48,139 nucleotides of DNA. It comes from Sphingobium sp. Ant17. GTDB taxonomy: Bacteria; Pseudomonadota; Alphaproteobacteria; Sphingomonadales; Sphingomonadaceae. Below, piece by piece: positions 1 through 9,533 of the stretch (position 1 is the stretch's first letter; the number at the start of each line of letters is the position of its first letter). Below the pieces are notes generated by a model. That model made no database searches. It saw only the letters and a program-made list of their open reading frames with translations, and was not told the origin of the DNA. The stretch lies in assembly GCF_000588875.1 (NCBI RefSeq), contig NZ_JEMV01000006.1:1-48139 (forward strand), read 5' to 3'. The translations under genes and the position numbers were made by a program.

Positions 1-151
1 CGGCGATGCCGACGACTTTGGCGGTGGCCAGGGTGGTGGTGGTGGCAGCTATGGTGGCGGCCGCGCATCGGGTGGCGGGGCCAGCGGTGGTCGCGGCGGC
101 GCGGGCAGCCCCAATTTCGACAATGATCTGGACGACGAAGTGCCGTTCTGA
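1..151 (+). CDS. ssb: Single-stranded DNA-binding protein SSB, C-terminal end (partial)
   Basis: Only the last ~49 codons are present; the gene runs off the left edge. What is seen is a Gly-rich, low-complexity linker followed by the acidic tail DDLDDEVPF and a TGA stop. The DDxxPF-type tip is the hallmark of bacterial SSB, which uses it to recruit replication and repair proteins (RecQ, RecO, Exo I, Pol III chi) to single-stranded DNA. The OB-fold domain is outside the window. A strong terminator follows 30 bases later. The identification rests on the tail and linker alone, but that combination is very characteristic. Confidence 0.85.
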   Translation, partial: GDADDFGGGQGGGGGSYGGGRASGGGASGGRGGAGSPNFDNDLDDEVPF

Positions 152-181
152 TCGGCACGACAATCGTTAAGGGAGCAAAAC

Positions 182-208
182 GGGGGCGGTGCAGACCGCC
201 CCCTTTTT
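182..208 (+). terminator. Rho-independent terminator of ssb
   Basis: A 9-bp perfect GC stem (182-190 with 195-203, GGGGGCGGT/ACCGCCCCC) has a four-base GCAG loop and is followed directly by five Ts (204-208). It lies 30 bases after the ssb stop and 32 bases before the stop of the convergent galU. Confidence 0.88.
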
Positions 209-239
209 CGTCGGCCGGGCCTTTCAGCCCTGGGCCAGT

Positions 240-1121
240 TTAGCCTTGGGCCAACTCGGCTGTGGCAAAGGCGCGGATATGGGCGCCTATATCAGCCCGC
301 TCCAAGGCCATCGCCAGATTGGCCTCGATATAGCCGGCCTTTGACCCGCAATCGAATCGGCGACCATCGAAGGTCACGCCATGGAAGGGCTGTTGGCCGA
401 TCATCGAAGCCATGGCATCGGTCAGCTGAATTTCGCCACCTGCGCCCTTTTCCTGCGTTTCGAGGATTTTCATCACACCGGGCTGAAGGATATAGCGGCC
501 GGGGAGGATGAGATTGGAGGGAGCCGTGCCCAGCGCGGGCTTTTCGACCAACCCCTTCACCTCGGTCAGCACACCGTCGCGCGCGCCCGGATCGATCACG
601 CCATAGCTGGGGGTCTGTTCGATCGGAATTTCGAGCGCACAGACCAGATTGCCACCGGTCTTTTCGTAGGCGTCGACCATCTGCTTCATGCAGCCATTGC
701 CGGGCGTACCCTTCATGAATTCATCGGGCAGCAGGATGGCAAAAGGCTCGTCGCCAATGATGTCGCGCGCGCACCAGATGGCATGGCCCAGTCCCAACGA
801 CTCCTGCTGGCGCAGGAACACGGCATTGCCGGGTGCCAGACGGGTGCCTTCCAATGCCGACAAATCCTTGCCACGTTCGCGCTGCAAGGTCTCGCATTCA
901 AAGGCGATGTCGAAATAATCCTCGATCGCGCCTTTGCCGCGCCCGGTGACGAAGATCATCTGCTCGATCCCCGCCTCGATCGCTTCGTCCACCGCATATT
1001 GGATCAGCGGACGATCGACAACCGGCAGCAATTCCTTGGGCACGGCCTTGGTAGCCGGCAGGAAGCGGGTGCCAAGGCCCGCGACAGGAAAGATGGCTTT
1101 TCGGATGGGTTTGTGGGCCAT
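240..1121 (-). CDS. galU: UTP--glucose-1-phosphate uridylyltransferase
   Basis: Makes UDP-glucose from UTP and glucose-1-phosphate in the cytoplasm, feeding exopolysaccharide, LPS and trehalose synthesis. The 293-residue protein has the usual GalU length. The nucleotidyltransferase signature is at the N-terminus (FPVAGLGTRFLPATKAVPKE, about residues 11-30), with the conserved PKELLP lysine region and later VEKP and GEIQLTDA blocks. The ATG at 1121 is preferred because GGAG lies four bases upstream and the protein then begins MAHKPIRKA; an upstream in-frame codon at 1157 would add 12 unconserved residues. A weak promoter-like TTGACC (1181-1186) lies upstream on the minus strand. The gene is convergent with ssb. 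Confidence 0.95.
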   Translation of the reverse strand: MAHKPIRKAIFPVAGLGTRFLPATKAVPKELLPVVDRPLIQYAVDEAIEAGIEQMIFVTGRGKGAIEDYFDIAFECETLQRERGKDLSALEGTRLAPGNAVFLRQQESLGLGHAIWCARDIIGDEPFAILLPDEFMKGTPGNGCMKQMVDAYEKTGGNLVCALEIPIEQTPSYGVIDPGARDGVLTEVKGLVEKPALGTAPSNLILPGRYILQPGVMKILETQEKGAGGEIQLTDAMASMIGQQPFHGVTFDGRRFDCGSKAGYIEANLAMALERADIGAHIRAFATAELAQG

Positions 1122-1244
1122 GATACTCCATTCTCGCTGCGTTGCGGGATGAAGCAAGGCATCGCCATCCTTTGAGTAAAGGTCAAGTGTTACGATGTAA
1201 TCTTGCCACTTTATTAACCAATATTGCTAACGCAGAATAATCCG

Positions 1245-1712
1245 TCACACAGCGAGAAGTCGCTGGGCGAGTTGGTCCAGCGAGCCAATCTCGACGTCGA
1301 GCTGATCAAGCGAAACATGGATCTGCGTATTGCGCCCGTCGCGGCAGGTGAAGCCGCCCTCGGCTGGTTGTTGAAAGCCGTTGATGATGAGTGAGCGAAA
1401 CCGGTCGATCCGCTGCATGTCGCGCTCGATCGCGGATATTTCGGTGAGCGCGCTGGCGTTGCGCCGGTCGCGCATCGCGACCATGGTCCGTAATTCGGTC
1501 ATCAGCTTGGCCATGCTCGGACGGGTGCGCGCGCCGACGGTGTGAACGTCACCCATAGCCTCTCGCAGCAACACGATCTTGGCCTCCAGGCTTTGTTCCA
1601 GCATCGTCCAGGCGCAGACCAGCCGCCCTACCGCGCAAAGCAGCGCCGCATCCTGCGGCGCATAATCGGAAACCGGCTTCATCGTCATATCGGAAACTAG
1701 CTGCAATCCCAC
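1245..1712 (-). CDS. Hypothetical protein, alpha-helical, 155 aa
   Basis: I do not recognise a family. The product is soluble and predicted mostly helical, with no signal peptide or membrane span. A central basic segment rich in Arg/Met (AMRDRRNASAL) is followed by ERDMQRIDRFRSLIINGFQQ. This is reminiscent of small alphaproteobacterial proteins with a helical core, but no catalytic motif is evident. The GTG at 1712 is the likely start because AAAGGAG ends eight bases upstream. A TTG at 1733 lies upstream of that ribosome-binding site, and the first ATG is at 1688. The gene stands alone between galU and the DUF1674 gene. Codon usage looks typical for the chromosome, so it is probably real. Confidence 0.6.
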   Translation of the reverse strand: MGLQLVSDMTMKPVSDYAPQDAALLCAVGRLVCAWTMLEQSLEAKIVLLREAMGDVHTVGARTRPSMAKLMTELRTMVAMRDRRNASALTEISAIERDMQRIDRFRSLIINGFQQPAEGGFTCRDGRNTQIHVSLDQLDVEIGSLDQLAQRLLAV

Positions 1713-1851
1713 GCCCCATACTCCTTTGTCCAAAGTCTGCGCAGCGCGCGGGACAAAAGGCCAGAGCAGATCCTGTGTCCGCTCGCATGGGCGGCACGGG
1801 CCAGCGGCAGTCGTGCAAAAAGGGCGGCGAGCCGATGAGGACCGCTAAGTC

Positions 1852-2025
1852 TCAAAAATCTATCGCGATTCCCTTGCGCTCCCAATCGCCATAACGCACC
1901 GGGCTCATCTCTTCGGCGTGTCGCGTGGGGGCATCGATCGGGTCGGGCTGCGGCACCGGCGGGCTTTTGGACAGGTGGGCGGGCGGCTGCACATGCGCCG
2001 GGCGCTTGCCGTTGAAACTTCCCAT
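1852..2025 (-). CDS. DUF1674 / succinate dehydrogenase assembly factor 4-like protein
   Basis: A 57-residue protein whose C-terminus ends in RYGDWERKGIAIDF, the near-invariant ending of DUF1674, the bacterial relatives of mitochondrial SDHAF4. In mitochondria SDHAF4 binds the flavinylated SdhA subunit during complex II assembly; the bacterial role is inferred from that. The first half is Pro-rich and disordered (HVQPPAHLSKSPPVPQPD). The ATG at 2025 is chosen because GAAAGG lies eight bases upstream. Longer in-frame readings upstream run into the divergent htpX start region and are not conserved. It is divergent from htpX with about 88 bases between starts, so the two may share a control region. 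Confidence 0.8.
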   Translation of the reverse strand: MGSFNGKRPAHVQPPAHLSKSPPVPQPDPIDAPTRHAEEMSPVRYGDWERKGIAIDF

Positions 2026-2113
2026 GATGATGGCCTTTCGATTGCGGAGCGTCAGGAGCAACCCCATGTTCATCTGCTGTGATCTATCTGGGTTGCAACG
2101 GAGGTAAGTGCAA

Positions 2114-3049
2114 GTGAACGGGTTGAAGACCACCATGTTGCTGGCGGCGCTGACGGCGCTGTTCATGGGGCTGGGCTACACTTTGGGCGGCAGTAGCGGG
2201 GCGATCATCGCGCTGCTTGTGGCGGCGGGCATGAACCTCGTCACTTTCTGGAACGCCGACAAGATCGTGCTGTCGATGCACAATGCCCGCGAAGTGGACG
2301 CCAATAGCGCGCCGGAATTTTACGGGTTGGTTCGCGACTTGGCGCGGCGGGCCGGACTGCCGATGCCGCGCGTCTATCTGATCGACCAGCCTGCTCCCAA
2401 TGCCTTCGCCACCGGGCGTGATCCCGACCATGCCGCCGTTGCCGCGACCACCGGCCTGCTGGCGATGCTGAACCGCGACGAAGTGGCAGGCGTAATGGCG
2501 CATGAACTGGCCCATGTGAAAAACCGCGACACATTGATCATGACGATGGTCGCGACGATCGCCGGTGCCATTTCGATGCTCGCCAATTTTGGCCTGTTCT
2601 TCCGCAGCGGGGATAGTCAGAATGGTCACGGCAATATGATCGCCACCATCCTGGCCGTGATCGTCGCGCCCTTTGCCGCGATGATCGTGCAGATGGCGAT
2701 CAGCCGCCATCGCGAATATGGCGCGGATGCAGGTGGCGCAGCGATCAGCGGCAATCCCCGTGCGCTCGCCTCCGCGCTCGCCAAGATTGCGGGCCAGGCC
2801 GAACGCATTCCCAATCCCGTGGCGCAGCGCAACCCGGCTGCGGCGCAACTCTATATCGTGCCCACCCATGTCAGCGAACTCTTTTCCACCCACCCCGCGA
2901 CCCAAAAGCGCATTGCCGCCTTGGAAGACATCGCCGCGCAAATGGGTGCCCCGGTGCTCCGCACGGCACCCTGCGCTTCCGCCCTTGCACCTGTTGCGGC
3001 ACGCCCTCGTCGTCGCCGCAGTGCGCTCGATCCGCACGGGCGGGATTAG
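2114..3049 (+). CDS. htpX: Membrane zinc metalloprotease HtpX
   Basis: M48-family protease of the inner membrane that degrades misfolded membrane proteins, complementing FtsH. Two hydrophobic segments lie at the N-terminus (about residues 9-45), then the zinc site HELAH (residues 130-134) followed by VKNRD. Two more hydrophobic segments follow (about 150-200), then a conserved glutamate motif ([11 protein letters not shown]) supplying the third zinc ligand. It is 311 residues long, with a basic C-terminal tail ending SALDPHGRD. The GTG at 2114 is preferred over the GTG at 2108 because GGAGG (2100-2104) is nine bases from 2114 but only three from 2108, and the protein then opens with the usual [10 protein letters not shown]. 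rsmB follows 51 bases later. Confidence 0.95.
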   Translation: MNGLKTTMLLAALTALFMGLGYTLGGSSGAIIALLVAAGMNLVTFWNADKIVLSMHNAREVDANSAPEFYGLVRDLARRAGLPMPRVYLIDQPAPNAFATGRDPDHAAVAATTGLLAMLNRDEVAGVMAHELAHVKNRDTLIMTMVATIAGAISMLANFGLFFRSGDSQNGHGNMIATILAVIVAPFAAMIVQMAISRHREYGADAGGAAISGNPRALASALAKIAGQAERIPNPVAQRNPAAAQLYIVPTHVSELFSTHPATQKRIAALEDIAAQMGAPVLRTAPCASALAPVAARPRRRRSALDPHGRD

Positions 3050-3100
3050 GCCTCGCCAAACAGGCGTGTCTTTTCGGATGTTTCCGCCTAGGGACCGTCC

Positions 3101-4393
3101 ATGGTCCGTAAATCACAACCCCATCCCGACACCGTCCCTGGCCTTCCCGCCCGCCGCGCCGCGCTTCGGCTGCTCGATGCCGTGCTGCGGCGGGGCGATC
3201 CGCTCGAACTCGCATTGCATGGCGCGGCGCAGGGGTTGCCGCCGTCCGATCGCGCCCTGGTCCATGCCATCGCCGCCGAGACGCTGCGCCATCTGCCCGA
3301 TCTCGACGCGCTGATCGACGGCGCGACGCAACAGGTCTTGCCGCCCGACGCCAAGGCGCGGATGGTGCTGCGCATTGCCCTTGTCCAGACGCTGGCGCTC
3401 GACACGCCGCCGCATGCCGCGATCGCCACCGCGTTGCCGCTGATCGATGGCGGCCCGCGCAAGCTGGTCCACGGCGTGTTCGGCACGGTCACGCGCAGTG
3501 CGCCGACCTTGCCCGTGCCCCCTACCTTGCCCACCGAGGTCGCGGCCCGCTGGAACGCGCAATGGGGCGCGGCGATGGTCGATGCGGCGGCCCGCGCCTA
3601 TGCTATCCGACCGCCGGTGGACATCAGCCTGCGCGACCCTGCGGAAACCGCCCGCTGGACCGAAGAATTGGGTGGCACCAGCTTCGCGCCCGGCCATGTC
3701 CGCCTGCCCGATGGCGCTCATATTCCCGAACTGCCGGGCTTTGCCGAGGGGGCCTGGTGGGTGCAGGACATTGCAGCGTCTTGCGCCGCCCGGCTGCTGG
3801 GGCTGGGGGCCGGGCGCAGCGTGCTCGACCTGTGCGCCGCGCCGGGGGGCAAGACGATGCAATTGGCGGCGGCCGGATGGCATGTCACCGCTCTCGACCA
3901 GTCCGCCAAGCGGCTGGAGCGGCTGACTGAAAATCTGACGCGCACCGGCCTTGTCGCCCAGGTCGCCCAGGCCGATCTGCGGACATGGCAACCTGATGCG
4001 CCGGTCGATGCCATCCTGCTCGACGCACCCTGCACCGCGACCGGCATCTATCGCCGCCATCCCGACGTGTTGCACCGCATCGGTGCGCGCCAGATCGAGG
4101 AACTGGCACAATTGCAGGCCGATCTTTTGGCCCGCGCCGCCGACTGGGTGAAGCCGGGCGGTCGCATCCTCTACGCGACCTGCTCGTTGGAACAGGCGGA
4201 GGGGGAGGATCAGATCGCCCACTTCCTGGCCGCGCGGCCCGACTTCGCGATCGATCCAGTGCAGCCCGAGGAATTGCCGGACGGCTTTACCCCCACGCCG
4301 GGCGGATGGTTGCGCACATTGCCCGATACGCTGTCCGATCGGGGTGGCGCGGACGGATTTTTCATCGCACGGCTTGCCAGGGGGACAAACTAA
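3101..4393 (+). CDS. rsmB: 16S rRNA (cytosine967-C5)-methyltransferase RsmB-like
   Basis: Methylates C5 of a cytosine in 16S rRNA using SAM (Sun/Fmu family). The N-terminal ~135 residues form the NusB-like RNA-binding domain (ARRAALRLLDAVLRRGDPLE onward). The SAM-binding motif I (LDLCAAPGGKTMQL) is near residue 241. Motif IV with one catalytic cysteine (DAPCTATGIYRRHPD) is near 308, and motif VI with the second cysteine (YATCSLEQAEGEDQ) is near 360. Both cysteines needed for the RNA m5C mechanism are present. The length of 430 residues is normal. It sits between htpX and a PAS-domain gene, all on the plus strand. Confidence 0.93.
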   Translation: MVRKSQPHPDTVPGLPARRAALRLLDAVLRRGDPLELALHGAAQGLPPSDRALVHAIAAETLRHLPDLDALIDGATQQVLPPDAKARMVLRIALVQTLALDTPPHAAIATALPLIDGGPRKLVHGVFGTVTRSAPTLPVPPTLPTEVAARWNAQWGAAMVDAAARAYAIRPPVDISLRDPAETARWTEELGGTSFAPGHVRLPDGAHIPELPGFAEGAWWVQDIAASCAARLLGLGAGRSVLDLCAAPGGKTMQLAAAGWHVTALDQSAKRLERLTENLTRTGLVAQVAQADLRTWQPDAPVDAILLDAPCTATGIYRRHPDVLHRIGARQIEELAQLQADLLARAADWVKPGGRILYATCSLEQAEGEDQIAHFLAARPDFAIDPVQPEELPDGFTPTPGGWLRTLPDTLSDRGGADGFFIARLARGTN

Positions 4394-4446
4394 GCCTTAA
4401 CCAAGTCGGGCTTACGATGGATATAGTCCCGATGGAAAGGTGCATC

Positions 4447-4938
4447 ATGAGACCGATCGAGCCTCTGCCCCTGCATCATAGCTGGCCGCTGTTCGACCTG
4501 CATGATTATCTGGCGCCGGTCGCGCTCGACCCGTCGCTGGCGCGCAACGATGTCGCTCTGGCCGAACGGGGCCTCGGCCTGTGGCATTGCGACCTGGTCG
4601 ATGAAACATTGAGCTGGACGGCTGGCGTCTATGATATGTTCGGGCTGGAACGGGACAGCGCCGTGCCGCGCGCCTTGTCGGTCTCGCTCTACGCCTCGGA
4701 ATCGCGAGAGGCGATGGAACGGTTGCGCAGCTACGCCATTGCCCACAAGCGTGGCTTCACCCTGGACGTCGATATTCATCAGGCGGACGGTATGGGCCAA
4801 TGCACCTTGCGCCTGATCGCTGCGCCGCTGCTGGACCCGACCGGCGAGGTGACGGCCTTGCATGGTGTCAAACAGTTGCTGCCCCCGGGCGCGCCGCCTT
4901 CGCGCCGCCTGGACCCGACCGTTTTCGTGATGGTGTAA
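4447..4938 (+). CDS. Single PAS-domain protein
   Basis: A 163-residue cytoplasmic protein whose central part fits a PAS (PAS_3-type) sensor fold: GLGLWHCDLVDETLSWTAGV, then YDMFGLERD, then a helix-rich segment and the strand GFTLDVDIHQADG, ending in LLDPTGEVTALHGVKQ. There is no kinase, GGDEF, EAL or HTH output domain, so it would have to signal through a partner. No obvious cysteine of the LOV type is present. The ATG at 4447 is chosen because GGAAAGG lies six bases upstream; in-frame ATGs at 4417 and 4432 have no ribosome-binding site. It lies between rsmB and rpe. The ligand and partner cannot be told from sequence. Confidence 0.72.
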   Translation: MRPIEPLPLHHSWPLFDLHDYLAPVALDPSLARNDVALAERGLGLWHCDLVDETLSWTAGVYDMFGLERDSAVPRALSVSLYASESREAMERLRSYAIAHKRGFTLDVDIHQADGMGQCTLRLIAAPLLDPTGEVTALHGVKQLLPPGAPPSRRLDPTVFVMV

Positions 4939-5015
4939 CGCACCCCACAAACTTATCGTTTCGTCGCCAAATCCCCGTTGCTCTGTGCCCACGCCATAGC
5001 TAAGGCCGACGGTTA

Positions 5016-5678
5016 ATGACCCGGCCCATTCTCATCTCCCCGTCCATCCTCTCCGCCGACTTCGCCCGCCTGGGCGAGGAGGTTCGCGCCATCGATGCTG
5101 CGGGCTGCGATTGGGTGCATATCGACGTCATGGACGGGCATTTCGTGCCCAACATCACGATTGGCCCGGCCGTCGTGAAGGCGCTGCGGCCGCATAGCGC
5201 CAAGACGTTCGACGTCCATCTGATGATCTCGCCGGTGGACCAGTATCTCGACGCCTTCGCGCAGGCAGGCGCGGACATCATCACCGTCCATCCCGAAGCC
5301 GGGCCGCATATCCACCGCTCGATCCAGCATATCAAGTCGCTGGGCGTGCAGGCGGGCGTGGTTCTGAACCCGGGCACCCCGGCCAAGATGCTTGATTATC
5401 TGATCGATGATGTCGATCTCATCCTGGTAATGAGCGTCAATCCCGGTTTTGGCGGGCAGAGCTTTATCATGAACCAGCTGCGCAAGATCGAGGCGATCCG
5501 CAAGATGATCGACAAGTCGGGCCGCGACATCCGCTTGCAGGTCGATGGCGGCATCGACCTTACCACCGCGCCGATGGCGATCGCGGCAGGGGCGGACGTG
5601 CTGGTTGCTGGTACGGCCACCTTCCGGGGTGGGCCGGGTGCCTATGCCGACAATATTCGGAAGCTGCGGGGCGGGTGA
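5016..5678 (+). CDS. rpe: Ribulose-phosphate 3-epimerase
   Basis: Interconverts ribulose-5-phosphate and xylulose-5-phosphate in the pentose phosphate pathway. It is a TIM-barrel protein of 220 residues, the usual length. The N-terminal [13 protein letters not shown], the metal-site segment [18 protein letters not shown], the [10 protein letters not shown] phosphate loop region and the QVDGGI...[12 protein letters not shown]-terminal phosphate-binding part are all intact. Its stop overlaps the GTG start of the heparinase-like gene by four bases (GTGA), so the two are translationally coupled. Confidence 0.96.
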   Translation: MTRPILISPSILSADFARLGEEVRAIDAAGCDWVHIDVMDGHFVPNITIGPAVVKALRPHSAKTFDVHLMISPVDQYLDAFAQAGADIITVHPEAGPHIHRSIQHIKSLGVQAGVVLNPGTPAKMLDYLIDDVDLILVMSVNPGFGGQSFIMNQLRKIEAIRKMIDKSGRDIRLQVDGGIDLTTAPMAIAAGADVLVAGTATFRGGPGAYADNIRKLRGG

Positions 5679-7444
5679 ACGACGCGCGGCGCATCTCTCC
5701 CGCTTCCACCGGGCAGGCCGCCGATCCTGTGGCTGCGGACGATGGGATAGAACAGGGCAAGCGCCTCATCCGCGTTGCGGATGATAAGGGACTGTCGCTG
5801 GCGCAGCGGATCGCCAATCATTTCTATCTGCTCAGCTGGAAGACGCCGATTCACGGCCGCAAGCTGCGGGGCAAATATCCGCTCAAGCTGCTCGCGGTGC
5901 CCAATGACGACATCTGCGGCGATGCCCGTGCGGGGCAGGCGATGCGTGCGGGCTATTTCCTGTTCCGGGGCCGCAAGCAGATCATCGACACGGTCGATTT
6001 CGCGCGGCTGGATCTCGGCCCGGCCTTTGCCGACCATATCCACAGCTTCCGCTGGCTGCGTGACCTGGCCACCACGGCGACCCGTGAGCAGGCTGCCCCG
6101 ATCGCCGAAGGGGTGATGCGGCGCTGGCTTGGTGCCCATGCCGAAACGCCCAGCGAACCCGCCTGGCGCGCGGACAATGCGGGCTGGCGGCTCTTATTCT
6201 GGACCGCGCATGCGCCGTTGATCCTCTCGTCGAGCGATCTTGTCTATCGTTCGCTGGTCCTCAACTGCATTGCCCGCACCGCGCGGCATCTTGATCGTAT
6301 TGCCGACAAAACGCCGATGGGCTTGGCGCGCCTCGTCGCCTGGTGTGCGATCGTTGCTGCCTCGATGCTCATCCCCGGCGGTGCCTCACGCAAGATTTTC
6401 GGCGAAGCGGGCCTCAAGCGCGCGATCGACAGCGGCTTCCACGCCGATGGCGGCATCGTGTCGCGCTCACCCTTGGCGCAAGTCGAGGCGGTGATGGCGC
6501 TGGCGATGCTGCGCGCAGTCTATGACGTCCGCCGCGAAGCCGTTCCCGCCTTTCTGGAGGAAGGGCTTGGCCGCGCGGTTCCGGCGCTGCTGGGTCTGAT
6601 CCATGGCGATGGAGGGCTGGGCAGCTGGCAGGGCGCAGGCGCGATCGACCCGGCCACCGTCAATGCCGTGGTGCAGGCCAGCCGGGTGCGCAGCCGCCCG
6701 CTGCGACAGGCACGCGACTGGGGCTATCAACGGATTTCAGCAGGGGCGACCGTGGTGCAGGTCGATGCCGCGCCGCCGCCGGTCGCCCGACTCGCCGAAG
6801 CCGGCTGCGCGTCCACTGGCGCGATCGAGATCAGCGACGGCCCGCACCGGCTGGTCGTCAATTGCGGCGGCGCTGGGCTGGAGGGGGCGTGGATTCCCGC
6901 CGACCTGGCCCAGGGGCTGCGCACCACCGCCGCCCACAGCACACTGGTGCTCGACGATTGCAACAGCACCGCGTTGTTGCCGGACGGCACACTCGGCAAG
7001 GGCGTGACCGAGGTGGAGTTGAACCGGCAGGAGCTGGACAATGGCAGCCGGGTAGATCTGTCGCATGACGGCTATGTCCGGCGGCTGGGCTATATCCACC
7101 GCCGCTTGCTGCTGGTCAGTGGTGACGGCAAGGAAATACGAGGCGAAGATATGCTGACCCCGGCCGAACGGCGGCGCAAGCCGTCGAAGCTGCCCGTCAT
7201 GCTGCGCTTCCACCTCGCGCCTGGCGTCGAACCGACGCTGACCGCCGACAGCCAAGGCGCGTTGCTGCGCGTCGATATGGGGGCGCTCTGGCAGTTCCGC
7301 ACTGGCACGGGCGTGTTGAGCGTGGAGGAAAGCCTGTGGGTCGATGGCGACGGCCGCGCACACCCCACGCGCCAGCTGGTGGTGACGAGCGAAGCGCTGC
7401 CGGGCGGATCAAGCATCGGCTGGCTGTTCAAACGGTCAGGCTAG
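5675..7444 (+). CDS. Heparinase II/III family protein
   Basis: A 589-residue protein with an alpha/alpha-toroid N-terminal half (about residues 50-380) and a beta-sandwich C-terminal half typical of heparinase II/III-like polysaccharide lyases. The recognisable signature is [16 protein letters not shown] near residue 425, which carries the conserved histidine of the family. No N-terminal signal peptide is evident ([12 protein letters not shown]), so a cytoplasmic or non-classically located role is possible; in sphingomonads this gene is a common neighbour of rpe. It may act on cell-surface or exopolysaccharide material, but the substrate is unknown. Translation starts at a GTG overlapping the rpe stop. 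Confidence 0.82.
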   Translation: MNDARRISPASTGQAADPVAADDGIEQGKRLIRVADDKGLSLAQRIANHFYLLSWKTPIHGRKLRGKYPLKLLAVPNDDICGDARAGQAMRAGYFLFRGRKQIIDTVDFARLDLGPAFADHIHSFRWLRDLATTATREQAAPIAEGVMRRWLGAHAETPSEPAWRADNAGWRLLFWTAHAPLILSSSDLVYRSLVLNCIARTARHLDRIADKTPMGLARLVAWCAIVAASMLIPGGASRKIFGEAGLKRAIDSGFHADGGIVSRSPLAQVEAVMALAMLRAVYDVRREAVPAFLEEGLGRAVPALLGLIHGDGGLGSWQGAGAIDPATVNAVVQASRVRSRPLRQARDWGYQRISAGATVVQVDAAPPPVARLAEAGCASTGAIEISDGPHRLVVNCGGAGLEGAWIPADLAQGLRTTAAHSTLVLDDCNSTALLPDGTLGKGVTEVELNRQELDNGSRVDLSHDGYVRRLGYIHRRLLLVSGDGKEIRGEDMLTPAERRRKPSKLPVMLRFHLAPGVEPTLTADSQGALLRVDMGALWQFRTGTGVLSVEESLWVDGDGRAHPTRQLVVTSEALPGGSSIGWLFKRSG

Positions 7445-7472
7445 GCCCAGCCGACGGCCTCCCGCTGCCTGC

Positions 7473-8231
7473 TCACTCTCGCCAGCTCTTGTCGATCCGG
7501 TCGATCACCCGCACCATCGCCTGAAAATCGGGTAAGCCCGGCCCGACCGGCAATTGAATCCCCGACAGGTCGCGCTGATGCACCGCGATCACCTCCGGCG
7601 CGATCTCCACCGGTGTGCCGGCCGCGCCCGCCGCTACCTGAATCTCGCAGGCGCGCTGGAGCGACCAATGTTTCAAAAAGGCTTCGGGCAGGCTGGACGC
7701 CATGACCAACGGGCCATGGTTCCGCAACATCATCACGCGCTTGGTCCCCAGATTGGCAACCAGACGCTCGCCCTCTTCGGGGCGAATCGTGATGCCTTCG
7801 AAATCATGATAGGCGATCTGCCCGGTAAAGGCGGCGGCGTAGAAGCTGATCGGCCGCAACCCTTCGCGGGTCGCGCTCACCGCCATGCCTGCCGTCGTAT
7901 GGGTATGGATGATGCAATGGGCATCCGGCAGATGCCGGTGGAACACGCTATGCTGGGTGAAGCCCGCCCGGTTGACCGGATAGGGGCTACCGTCCAACAC
8001 GGTACCATCGATGTCGATCTTGACCAGATTGGATGCGCAGACTTCTGCATAACCAAGTCCGAACGGGTTGATCAAAAAGGCATTATCCTCCCCCGGCACG
8101 CGCAGGGTGATGTGATTGTAGATCAGTTCCGACCAGCCCATATGGTCGAAAATACGATAGCAGGCGGCAAGCTGCTGGCGCGCTTCCCATTCGGCTGTGG
8201 ACATGTCGGTGCGTTTTGCGGCGCTGGCCAT
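7473..8231 (-). CDS. Class II aldolase/adducin family protein
   Basis: A 252-residue cytoplasmic protein with the complete class II aldolase/adducin fold. The zinc-ligand motif HTHTTAG is at about residues 109-115 and the third histidine is in MLRNHGPL (about 170). Family members are fuculose- or ribulose-phosphate aldolases and related lyases or decarboxylases. This version resembles the broad group annotated only as class II aldolase, so the substrate is not assignable. Initiation at the ATG 8231 is supported by GAGAGGA a few bases upstream. It is convergent with the heparinase-like gene (28-base gap) and divergent from rpsU. Confidence 0.88.
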   Translation of the reverse strand: MASAAKRTDMSTAEWEARQQLAACYRIFDHMGWSELIYNHITLRVPGEDNAFLINPFGLGYAEVCASNLVKIDIDGTVLDGSPYPVNRAGFTQHSVFHRHLPDAHCIIHTHTTAGMAVSATREGLRPISFYAAAFTGQIAYHDFEGITIRPEEGERLVANLGTKRVMMLRNHGPLVMASSLPEAFLKHWSLQRACEIQVAAGAAGTPVEIAPEVIAVHQRDLSGIQLPVGPGLPDFQAMVRVIDRIDKSWRE

Positions 8232-8460
8232 GGGCGATCCTCTCTTATACTATTGCCCAACACCATCGACCTTTCCGGCACGGGAGTCGAGACTCTGCAT
8301 GCTTAAGGGTTGATGTGCCGCGACTCTGCTGGTAGGGCGCGCTCCACACGGCGTAGGGTGACCTGCGACGACTCATTGGCTTTGCTATTCGGTCGGGCTG
8401 TCGGGACAGATCATAGAATCCCGGCGAACCGCTCGTTTTCGATTGGAGATAGACGGACTT

Positions 8461-8667
8461 ATGCAGATCATCGTTCGCGACAATAATGTCGACCAGGCCC
8501 TCCGCGCGCTCAAGAAGAAGCTGCAGCGTGAAGGCGTGTATCGCGAAATGAAGCTGCGTCGTCACTACGAGAAGCCCTCGGAAAAGCGTGCCCGTGAAAA
8601 GGCTGCTGCTGTCCGTCGCGCTCGCAAGATGGACCGCAAGCGCGCCGAACGCGACGGCGCGAAGTAA
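8461..8667 (+). CDS. rpsU: 30S ribosomal protein S21
   Basis: A 68-residue, very basic protein of the small ribosomal subunit, involved in mRNA binding during initiation. It has the family pattern [20 protein letters not shown], then a helical region [22 protein letters not shown] and a lysine/arginine-rich tail. The ATG at 8461 is used because the protein then starts exactly where S21 proteins do; TTGGAGATAGACGG upstream supplies GGAG. It is followed 73 bases later by the FKBP isomerase gene on the same strand. Confidence 0.97.
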   Translation: MQIIVRDNNVDQALRALKKKLQREGVYREMKLRRHYEKPSEKRAREKAAAVRRARKMDRKRAERDGAK

Positions 8668-8740
8668 GCGCCGTTCGGGGCGGCATACGCCGTCCCGCTT
8701 TCCTGCTGCTATCCCGCCCCTAATTGCGAGACTTTTCGCC

Positions 8741-9319
8741 ATGTCCACGACGGCTGTTCCCCTTCGTTCCATTGCCAAGGGGTCGTTGACGCGCCTCTGG
8801 ATCGGCGTTGCCGCTGTCGCTTTGGCAGCAGGCGGTCTTGCCTGGGCAGGGCAGCAGCATGTCGAATCGACGCCTTCGGCTTTTCTGGCAGACAATGCCG
8901 ACGCAGAAGGCGTGATGACGACCGAATCGGGCCTGCAGTATAAGGTCCTGACGGAAGGCACCGGTCCCAGCCCGACCACCGCCGATGTGGCGTTGGTCGG
9001 CTATAAGGGCACGCTGCTTGACGGCACGGTCTTCGACGAAAATCCGCAGGCGCCCATGCCCGTCGATGGCGTCGTGCCCGGCTTCTCCGAAGGCCTGCAG
9101 AAGATGAAGAAGGGCGGCAAGTACCGCCTCTGGATTCCGGCGGAACTGGGCTATGGCGATCAGGCCGCTGGCCCGATCCCCGCCGGTTCGGTGCTGGTCT
9201 TCGACGTCGAACTGCATGACTTCAAGTCGCGCGCCGAAATCATGCAGATGCAGCAGATGATGCAGCAACAGCAGGGTGGAGCCCCGGGCGCAGCGCCTCA
9301 GCCAATGCCGGGCAACTGA
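8741..9319 (+). CDS. FKBP-type peptidyl-prolyl isomerase, membrane-anchored
   Basis: A 192-residue proline isomerase predicted to work in the periplasm. Residues ~17-36 (RLWIGVAAVALAAGGLAWAG) form an N-terminal hydrophobic anchor or uncleaved signal with no lipobox. The FKBP domain spans about residues 60-165: ESGLQYKVLTEGTGPSP, VGYKGTLLDGTVFDE, PGFSEGLQKMKKGGKYRLWIP, LGYG, IPAGSVLVFDVELHD. It ends in a Gln/Met-rich tail with an uninterrupted run of four glutamines and then Gly/Pro. The start has only a weak ribosome-binding site. A terminator follows at 9346. Confidence 0.93.
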   Translation: MSTTAVPLRSIAKGSLTRLWIGVAAVALAAGGLAWAGQQHVESTPSAFLADNADAEGVMTTESGLQYKVLTEGTGPSPTTADVALVGYKGTLLDGTVFDENPQAPMPVDGVVPGFSEGLQKMKKGGKYRLWIPAELGYGDQAAGPIPAGSVLVFDVELHDFKSRAEIMQMQQMMQQQQGGAPGAAPQPMPGN

Positions 9320-9345
9320 CCGCCAAAGCCAAATGAGACGAGAAC

Positions 9346-9373
9346 AAAGGGGCCGCCACCGACCCCTTTTTTT
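9346..9373 (+). terminator. Rho-independent terminator after the FKBP gene
   Basis: AAAGGGG (9346-9352) pairs with CCCCTTT (9363-9369) around a ten-base loop, and the T run continues to 9373 (seven Ts). It lies 26 bases after the FKBP stop. Confidence 0.8.
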
Positions 9374-9533
9374 GTGCACGGGTGGAAGCGGATTTCTTGC
9401 CTCCATAGGCATTATTCCACGCGGACTACGACCTTATGGGTATAAATAAGTAGTGGAGATTCCAGCGAAATAGGATCATCAGCACCGGCATAGTGGCTGG
9501 TGAAGCCATGCAGGGGCTTTGGACCAGGGATCT

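Noticed and set aside
2084..3037. Open frame opposite htpX (about 317 codons).
   Set aside because: Low-complexity His/Arg/Gly-rich shadow of htpX without start signals.
8588..8740. Longer N-terminus for the FKBP gene overlapping rpsU.
   Set aside because: The upstream frame runs antiphase through rpsU and lacks a ribosome-binding site; MSTTAVPLRS fits a membrane-anchored start.
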